A stretch of 64,000 nt of DNA from contig KB445791.1 of assembly GCA_000320605.2 (NCBI GenBank), forward strand, positions 1,701,854 to 1,765,853, given 5' to 3'. This DNA is from Gelatoporia subvermispora B (taxonomy: Eukaryota; Basidiomycota; Agaricomycetes; Polyporales; Gelatoporiaceae). Numbering within the stretch: the stretch's first letter is position 1; every line of letters begins with the position of its first letter. Shown here piece after piece: positions 57,684 through 64,000 of this stretch. The position numbers and the translations under genes are program-made. Under the pieces are notes generated by a model that was given only the letters and a program-made list of their open reading frames with translations, was not told the origin of the DNA and ran no database searches.

Positions 57684-59212
57684 ATGTCTTCCGTTAGTAC
57701 CGCGGAAGTGCCCCAGGCACCTCCTTCGTACGAGGAGGCCGTCTCGGTCGACAAAGTCATCGCCGAGTTGGCTCTAGCCGACATACAGACCCTTCAGGAC
57801 GCGCAAAAGGGTAAATCGCGTGCATCAGTGCAGCTCACAGACGAAGAGCTTGCTTTGCAGCTCTTTGCGGAAGAAGCCAATGCGCTTCTACTGTTCGCAG
57901 AGGACGCAGCGTTCGCGCGGAGCCTCGCCGATGCTGTAGATGCTGATAGAACTTTACTCGAGCAGCTGGCTAGGGATGAAGTTACAGCTCGCGCGGATAG
58001 AGAGATGGCTACCGCCCTTCAGAACAATCAAACGATAGTTTCTCGCCCTTCAACACCGGCGTCTGTCTTGGATTTAGACGATGAAGATATCAGGAAGACG
58101 CTGATGTCCCTGGCCCCTGCGTTGTGAATGTGTTCAAGCTTCAATAAGTATGATTATCACTGACTATTGCTGTAGCACGCAAAGCGAGGGTACCTCATCC
58201 ACATCCAACTTCGCCTCAAGTAGCAACGCTCAGCTGCCTTCGCATAGTGTGTCAAGCGTTACAGAGATGCCCTTGAAGAATGTTAGATTTACACTTTCAT
58301 TTGCCGACCCACCCAATCGCAAACGAGAAGACTGTGTCATCTGCGGAGACAACATAGACGGCCATCAAGTTCGCGCACCATGCGGTCACTTCTACGACAC
58401 AGCATGCCTCAGAGACCTATTCAGGTCAGCGTCCGTAGACGAATCACTGTTCCCTCCTCGGTGCTGCCAGCGTCCCTTCGTCTTCTCCGAAGTGCAACAC
58501 TACCTCGGAGCGGATATAGCTGCGACGTTCCAGAAGAAGGCGGTCGAGTTCAGCACTCTCGACCGTGTCTACTGTCACCGCCCGGCGTGCTCCGCTTTCA
58601 TTGGCGCAGCCACGTCAATCGCCTCTTCCCAGTTCTGCCCCGAGTGCTGGGTTGAGACGTGCGGGCGGTGCAAGGAAGCTGCGCACATGTCCACATTCTG
58701 CCCGCGCGGGGACGCAGAAGACGCAAGCGTGCTCGAGATGGCGGAGAACGAGGGCTGGAAGCGCTGCCCCGGATGCCGCCACCTCGTCGAGCTCACGCAT
58801 GGATGTTATCACATGACGTGCCGCTGCAGGAAGCAGTTCTGCTACGTCTGCACGGAGACGTGGAAGAACTGTTCATGCCCGCAGTGGGAGGAGCAAAGAC
58901 TATACGCTACCGCGGAAGACCACGTGCGTCGCGTCCTTCCCCCAGGACCCCCGCCGGCGGCGCCGGCTCTCAACCATATGGTCATTGATATGGCAGAACG
59001 CCTGCGTGCAGACCACGAATGTGTGCATAATTGGCATTACCGCAGGGGTGCAGGTCTTTGCGAGAGCTGCAACGTCTTCTGGCCCAGATATTTGTTGGTC
59101 AGTCTTCACCCTCGTGCTGAACATCCCCATATGGGTTCTGACATGGTTTTGGCAGCAATGCGCTGGCTGTCGCATGTGTGTATGTGTGAGATGCCAACGG
59201 AACCGCATGTAG
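57684..59212 (+). CDS. RBR-type E3 ubiquitin ligase (RING1-IBR-RING2)
   Basis: RBR ligases pass ubiquitin from E2 to a Cys in RING2, then to substrate. The N-terminal region has a PPSYEEA motif (PPxY) and helical acidic sequence (LTDEELALQLFAEEANALLL). An intron at about 58125-58180 joins this to the catalytic part, so the apparent stop at 58127 is intronic. RING1 is EDCVICGDNIDGHQVRAPCG with HFYDTACL; the IBR contains QFCPECWVETCGRCKEAAH; RING2 is CPGCRHLVELTHGCYHMTC followed by CRKQFCYVCTETW, with the Cys of HGCYHM as likely catalytic residue. A last intron (gtcagtc...ttggcag) replaces a read-through tail and yields CESCNVFWPRYLLQCAGCRM, ending CVRCQRNRM at 59212. The conserved C-terminal cysteines support this splice. 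It appears intact. Confidence 0.9.
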
Positions 59213-60008
59213 ATGCGTTTTAGCTGGCAAATCATACACGTATCACCGGAACTTCGCTCTTGAATCGCTTTCGATGGGCGATTCTTGGCGAAGTTAAAGC
59301 TCCCCTCCCCTTACTCTCTCTTCTGCGCGTTTGATCTCTATCTCCTTACTCTTGCATTTATGGAAGTACGAGTACCCTTGTACTCCCCTGTATGAACATT
59401 TTCTCTGTTCAGTATTCCGTCAATCCGTGGTGTTCCGATTGACAAGGGCACGACACACGCCATTCACCATATAGGGTGATCTGCAGTGTGAAGTGCTGAT
59501 CTTCGGCCACGTTTCCCGGTAGCACGACCTTGCGCCCTCCCAGCGGCTCGCTCCGAAGAGAGTCAGTTTCAATAAATTGCTCGGTTCCATAGCACGTCGT
59601 TGGGGAGCAAGCTGGGCCTGTTACCACCGAATACGGGCCCGGTTAACATCTGATCCACGTGCCCTTAGCTATGTCAGATTGCGAGTGGACGCCTAGCCGT
59701 GATCAGGGAGTCGTTGCGAAGTTCGAACTCCAAACTTATTTCTATTCGCTCGCACTCTCCTGTGGCGGGTGGATGGTTGCTAGAAGATGTCAACATAGTG
59801 AGCAGATGAGCGAATATGGTAATCGCCCCACTACTAACGATGGGTTCCGAGTCGTCCTTCTGGCATAGAGGTGCGGGGTGCGTGTCGTGTTCCTCGCTGG
59901 TGGCAGTACAGTATCCTTTCTTGAACACCTCTACACTTCAGTGTGAGTGATAAATGGTTGTGTGTGCGAGTACTGCCCGCCAAGTCTTCCGGGATCATCG
60001 CTGAAGCT
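59213..60008. other. Intergenic, no gene recognised
   Basis: This is the 3' flank of the RBR gene followed by the presumed promoter of a hypothetical gene. Short ORFs near 59409-59928 have no known domain. Confidence 0.45.
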
Positions 60009-60922
60009 ATGATCTTGGACGAGTTGCCTGTGTACGACGCTCTTGCCCATGCCGATTTATTCGCCACTATATCACTGATTTCTGGGAGGCTCGAAAACCT
60101 CGCTAGAACCGCTTATTGCGCGATCGACGACGAACGACAAGCTGAAGAAAAGCAAAGATATCGACTTCTGACAGAAAAAGCGAGGCAACTCCTCCAAATG
60201 GTAGAAGAGATGGTTCCTCCGCACAGCTGGAGCTGCGCGCAACATGGGAACAACCCGCAGTGCCTAGAGCCGTGCAGAACGCCACACGGAGGTTCAACGT
60301 TTTCAATGATCGCCTTCGCTATGGACCGTCCGCCGCCCTATCTCAGTGCGATCACTCGGAGCTCCGACCTCAGCGATGCTGATCGCTATGATGCATGCGT
60401 ACTACTAGATAGGTGAGCGATTTTCGATATTTTCTGTTATTTCACGCCGCCTTATCGATCTTCACAGAATGACGGCCCATGAGCGATTCCTGTACCCAAG
60501 ACCCCTCCCGACGACACCATGGTACGGTCATCTCGATACATTCCCGTGCAACGGCGAGGAGCTGCGGACAGCACCTGCTGGTCGCGGTATCTTCCCCGCC
60601 AGACACCCTCACCCCTTTGCGCATGGTCTCGCGCAGCACGGAGGCGCTGCGCGCGAGCATGCATGCCTTTGTGAATTGGTTCGAAAAGGGGTCTCGGCGA
60701 TCATGAGAGAACTAAGCAGCTCGCTAACGCGTGTTCATACGTGTTTCGTGCAGTTGGTAAGTGACTCTCTGAGGCACAGACCCTGTTCGTTTTGCTAAGC
60801 TTGTGTAACAGACGCGCTATTGGTTCCACAAGAAGCAAGAGTCGGGAGGTAAATGCATGAAGAACAAGATCCCGGCTGAAAGAGAGGAGCTAGCAGGGAC
60901 CGTGACTTCATTCAGACAATAA
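60009..60922 (+). CDS. Hypothetical protein
   Basis: The ATG at 60009 (MILDELPVYDALAHADLFAT) starts an exon with helical charged sequence (ERQAEEKQRYRLLTEKARQL) and PPPYLSAITRSSDLSDADRY. In-phase splicing at 60414-60469 continues LLDRMTAHERFLYPRPLPTT. A third exon reading TRYWFHKKQESGGKCMKNK ends with a stop at 60922. The frame of the middle exon is not certain. I recognise no domain. The charged helices and open frames across good splice sites argue that it is a real gene. Confidence 0.4.
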
Positions 60923-61480
60923 TCGTGTATCAACCGGTACCGTCATCATGGTTAAGACCTTTGGACGCGTTGTGACAAGAGTCTGTACATGCGGCTATGA
61001 GGTTGTAATTTGCAGCATGTATTACTCGATTGCACATGTCTTCTCTCAAATGCGTGGGACGCCGTCATATGACTTACATGCCTTGGGATATGAAGGCGCC
61101 AAGGCGACAACAGCGTCGACGACATCCTAAGGTCTCTCAATCTGCAAGGCCTTAATTACATCAACTCTCGCGGCTGAATATGTGTACATAGATCAGGCAG
61201 TCATAATGAAGGCGGCATCATGTTTACCATTTGCGAACCTTCCCGAGATCTGTTCGTGTTATTCGCTGCTCGGTAGTTCGAATCGTGTAACTCTTGTAAG
61301 TCAACTAAAATTCTGTATCATTGTCTTCCACGGCCATTTTGATCCAGCACCGCGGAACATGCAATGATGCCTTGCGATAGAACATCGGAGTGCCCCGAGA
61401 CGATTGAGAACTGCGAATCTCCATCAGTAGTACTTGATAGGGTACATCTACAGAATTTCTCGAGCTCGCTACTCCCTGCC
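60923..61480. other. Intergenic, no gene recognised
   Basis: Short ORFs on both strands show no features. The end of this stretch may hold more degraded AMP deaminase sequence that I could not recognise. Confidence 0.4.
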
Positions 61481-61975
61481 TCAACCTCGGGAGTGCTACG
61501 CAAGGTCCCACTCCCTGCCCTCCAGTATCTGTTCTATCTGAAGCAGATTGGCCTTGCGATGAGCCCGCTCAGCAACAATGCACTCTTCCTGACTTACGAG
61601 CGCAACCCGCTGCCAGACTTCTTCAAAGGTGGGCTAACGCCAGTCTGAGTACGGATGACCCACTGTAGTTCCACTTCACCAAGGTCCGTCCTTGATCGTC
61701 CATGACCAGCTCTCTGAGCTAACGAAACCACAGGAACCCCTGCTAGAGGAATACAGCGTTGCTGCGCACGTGCGTACCTTGACTAGTCTTCCGCGTACTT
61801 CGCTCACCGTGCCTCCGTAGATCTATCATCTACAAGTTCTCACAGAGCTCGCTTGCAGAACTTGCCCGTAATCCGTTTGCCCAGAGCGGGTTGAGATGGG
61901 AATAAGAGGCGCTGGCTTGGACAGCAGTGGTACCTCCCCGGAGCTGCAGGGAATGACATCAACAAGGCAGGTGAC
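61480..61975 (+). pseudogene. AMP deaminase relic (C-terminal catalytic fragment)
   Basis: A short stretch matches the C-terminal catalytic part of AMP deaminase, which converts AMP to [43 protein letters not shown] and DFFK. After that the frame breaks. STDDPL (catalytic and metal-binding region) is followed by TAG where CAG is expected, then FHFTK. An intron-like gap leads to EPLLEEYSVAAH, and another to SSLAELARNPFAQSGL. A further shifted frame gives RRWLGQQWYLPGAAGNDINK. At least two single-base losses near 61635, a nonsense codon and later shifts show it is dead. No upstream two thirds of the gene is visible, so it is probably an ectopic, truncated duplicate. Confidence 0.8.
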
Positions 61976-63056
61976 ACAATCTCCGGGTGTTACTTACAGT
62001 GATGATATCGCCACAGGCGAATGTCCTCAACAGTTGGTAGGAGCACAGGCGGCAGACATTGTTGGAAGAACTTGTGCTAGTGCAAAGCACACGCACACGC
62101 AGTTCCGACATCTGCTGAGACGTGTCGTATCGGTTCTCCGTGCACGGGACCTCCTATGGATAGACTGCGTCTCCTTCGATCCTCGCCTTCATTCATCATG
62201 CTGCACCTCATGTTATGCCGCTGAAATGGGATGCTTTTTGTGGTAAGCCTATTAAGGGAAATGAAGGTCCTAGTCATGTGTCGACCGGACATTGAGCGAG
62301 ACAACTCCGAGTCCTGCCAGTGGAAGTTACTCACACTGACAGTTACTTAGCGCCAGGCTCGAGCGATATTGCAAACACTTGTGTCTGGTCTAGTTCCGTC
62401 TAGCCTCAAATCATGGAACGTCTGTGATTCGCCCATTACACAAACTCTAGCACCTCACAGGGGAGCTGCATGATCAAGTTGCAGATGTGCTGATAGTCCG
62501 CAGTCATGGAAGCACAGCTAAATTCGTCTCTCCATACCGCTGCCCAGGCCATACGGTTCATGTCAAGTTTATCCTGTGTAATATCTGATCATCTATGAAT
62601 GCTTACCGCTCTGGTATATTGACATGTCAAGCTCTGACATGTGCTATTTTCGGCCTTCCTCTGTTTGGCTTCTACATGTGCTATTAGGCTATGCATCTGA
62701 CAGCCCGGAGGGCAGTATCACCACCACATTCGAAATGCGTGCATAGGAGCCCCTGGTATTTTGGACCCTTGGCAGGCACTCCTTGTCAACTATACCTGGA
62801 AGACTTTCATAATACGGCATTTCCACCTGCAGCTGCCATGTCCTGTGTCTCTGATGCTGGCTCGTACAGTTGCTTCATATAAGACCTTTATACGAGACTC
62901 TATAACTTGTTGTACTGGAAGTCCTCTGACTCTTCACCAAGATGTTACCTTTCTCCATTTATCGCTCATTATCTGCATCCCAAAATGTCGGGAATCAGCC
63001 CATAGACTCTGCTCGCTCTGAGTGCGAAACACCACGGGGCTCGATTCAAACTACTG
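61976..63056. other. Intergenic, no gene recognised
   Basis: Scattered short ORFs only. The final ~100 bases should contain the promoter of the DUF6533 gene. No repeats were noticed. Confidence 0.45.
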
Positions 63057-64000
63057 ATGATAATATCCCAGATGGATCGCGAGTCTTGTAACGATCGCCG
63101 CATCAGGTGCGCGCCACTGTTGCTAGATCCATGTCAGCTGAACGTGCTGAGCGTTGTCCAAGTGATTGTCATCTATGACCACCTGGTCAGTGTGTCCGGA
63201 GAGGTCCAGCACGTTTGGGGACGAGTATGGTCTAGTGTCAATGTGCTGTACTACGTTAATCGTTGGACGGCATTGGTATGGGCTTGCTTCAATGTTGCAG
63301 TCCTGTTCCCGGTGGAGTCGTACAAGGTAGATGAGTTGGTTATCTTACTTTGAGCACGTCTATTCCCCTGATAAGGCGTAGGGTAGTTCACACTGCACCT
63401 TCATTCCGAGCTGACTCGCACAATGGTAGTTGTGTAGGTGTTAATCGTACTTTGGCAATATGCCAAGCGCTATTGCAGTTTGTGTACCCGGGTGAGTCTT
63501 ATGGGACACACCCCACTTCATTGACACTACTGACGTTGGATATTAGTTTTCGCTGCCATTCGGGTATATGCGGTCAGCCATGGAAACCTTGTTCTGCCTT
63601 GTGCAGTGTTTGCTACAGGTATGACTGCTGCTATTGCGGGTATTGTGCGTGGTATCGTTCACTTCAAGCAACCACTATACCTTCATAAATGTGTATTTAT
63701 AGCTGAACAATCTCGCAACATCTGCATACCATTTCGATATACCCTCGATATCGAGCCCCATTGGTTCAACCAACTGTTCCCAAATATCTCAGTCACTGGC
63801 GGTATTCAGAATGTGAGTCATAGAGGTCGAACGATTAGTTATAACTAATTGATCACCCTCCGTAAGGCGTAGGTTTTCGCTTCGGGCTCAAAGCGGACGC
63901 AGTTAGTTGACTGCCAGCCACCAGAGCTCTACGCAGCCCCGGCATGTTGCATTATCGCAGAAACCATCGTATTATCCGTTACATTGTTCAAGGCGTACAT
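63057..64000 (+). CDS. DUF6533-domain integral membrane protein (partial, runs off right edge)
   Basis: The exon reads LNVLSVVQVIVIYDHLVSVS and GEVQHVWGRVWSSVNVLYYV, then NRWTALVWACFNVAVLF. This is the first transmembrane pair of the DUF6533 family, a lineage-expanded group in mushrooms with seven predicted helices. Later exons fit the same fold: CVGVNRTLAICQALLQFVYP, FAAIRVYAVSHGNLVLPCAV, FATGMTAAIAGIVRGIVHF, an extracellular loop with PHWFNQLFPNIS, and a last helix APACCIIAETIVLSVTLFKA at the window end. The first codon may be 63057 or 63072. The exact introns after SYK and at 63800-63870 are inferred. The function of the family is unknown. Confidence 0.75.

Noticed and set aside
58100..58190. 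Two separate genes in the RBR region, one ending at 58127
   Set aside because: The stop lies in an intron (gtgaat...tgtag). Splicing joins the PPxY N-terminus to the RING1-IBR-RING2 part.
1..64000. CRISPR arrays, rRNA genes, LTR retrotransposons or a secondary-metabolite cluster
   Set aside because: I saw no regularly spaced direct repeats, rRNA-like sequence, reverse transcriptase motifs or terpene/polyketide synthase genes beside the P450. I could not run a tRNA search, so a tRNA could have been missed.

Overview
The window is nuclear DNA of a filamentous basidiomycete, most likely a wood-decay mushroom of the Polyporales or a close relative. Genes are dense, on both strands, and broken by many introns of about 48-65 bp with GTRNGT donors and YAG acceptors. 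Families present are typical of Agaricomycetes: a CBM1-linked GH3 fragment, F-box/LRR proteins, DUF6533 membrane proteins, glycine-rich small secreted proteins, a basidiomycete-type P450 and MYND proteins. I deduced intron/exon structures by joining reading frames by hand, so outer limits are firmer for well-conserved proteins than for hypothetical ones.

Layout. 1-1157: a truncated CBM1-GH3 beta-glucosidase, with what looks like the promoter and first codons of another gene running off the left edge. 1588-7032: a lipid-transfer and autophagy block, with an oxysterol-binding protein, Rab7/Ypt7, and ATG16 head-to-head with Ypt7. 7593-11097: three small secreted proteins, two sharing a signal peptide. 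11576-22325: conserved housekeeping genes, namely a three-RRM Pub1/TIA1-like protein, prohibitin 1, an asparagine-synthetase-domain protein (ASNSD1 type), 6-phosphogluconate dehydrogenase and a branched-chain aminotransferase. 22512-30197: an F-box protein, a trypsin-fold serine protease and two tandem single-pass membrane proteins. 31006-33708: two tandem MYND proteins, both damaged. 34586-39334: a GH27 alpha-galactosidase and two F-box/LRR proteins. 39335-43431: a sparse stretch with only weak ORFs. 43432-49729: an RBM26/27-like RNA-binding protein and a P450. 50469-55857: a serine-rich single-pass membrane protein, a PXA-domain protein and 6-phosphogluconolactonase. 56115-57467: two copies of one ~460 bp MITE in inverted orientation. 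57684-59212: an RBR ubiquitin ligase. 59213-64000: a hypothetical gene, an AMP deaminase relic and the start of a DUF6533 gene that runs off the right edge.

Functional links. Ypt7 and ATG16 share a ~250 bp intergenic region and act at the late and early ends of autophagy. 6PGDH and 6-phosphogluconolactonase are consecutive steps of the oxidative pentose phosphate pathway but lie 37 kb apart. Genome decay is visible at four places: the GH3 fragment, both MYND genes, the AMP deaminase relic and the MITE-rich interval. I found no CRISPR array, rRNA, convincing tRNA or autonomous transposon. I see no wholly new multi-gene system. The most unusual items are the inverted MITE pair, the independently broken MYND paralogues, the truncated CBM1-GH3 gene and the OSBP with an altered sterol/PI4P-binding fingerprint.
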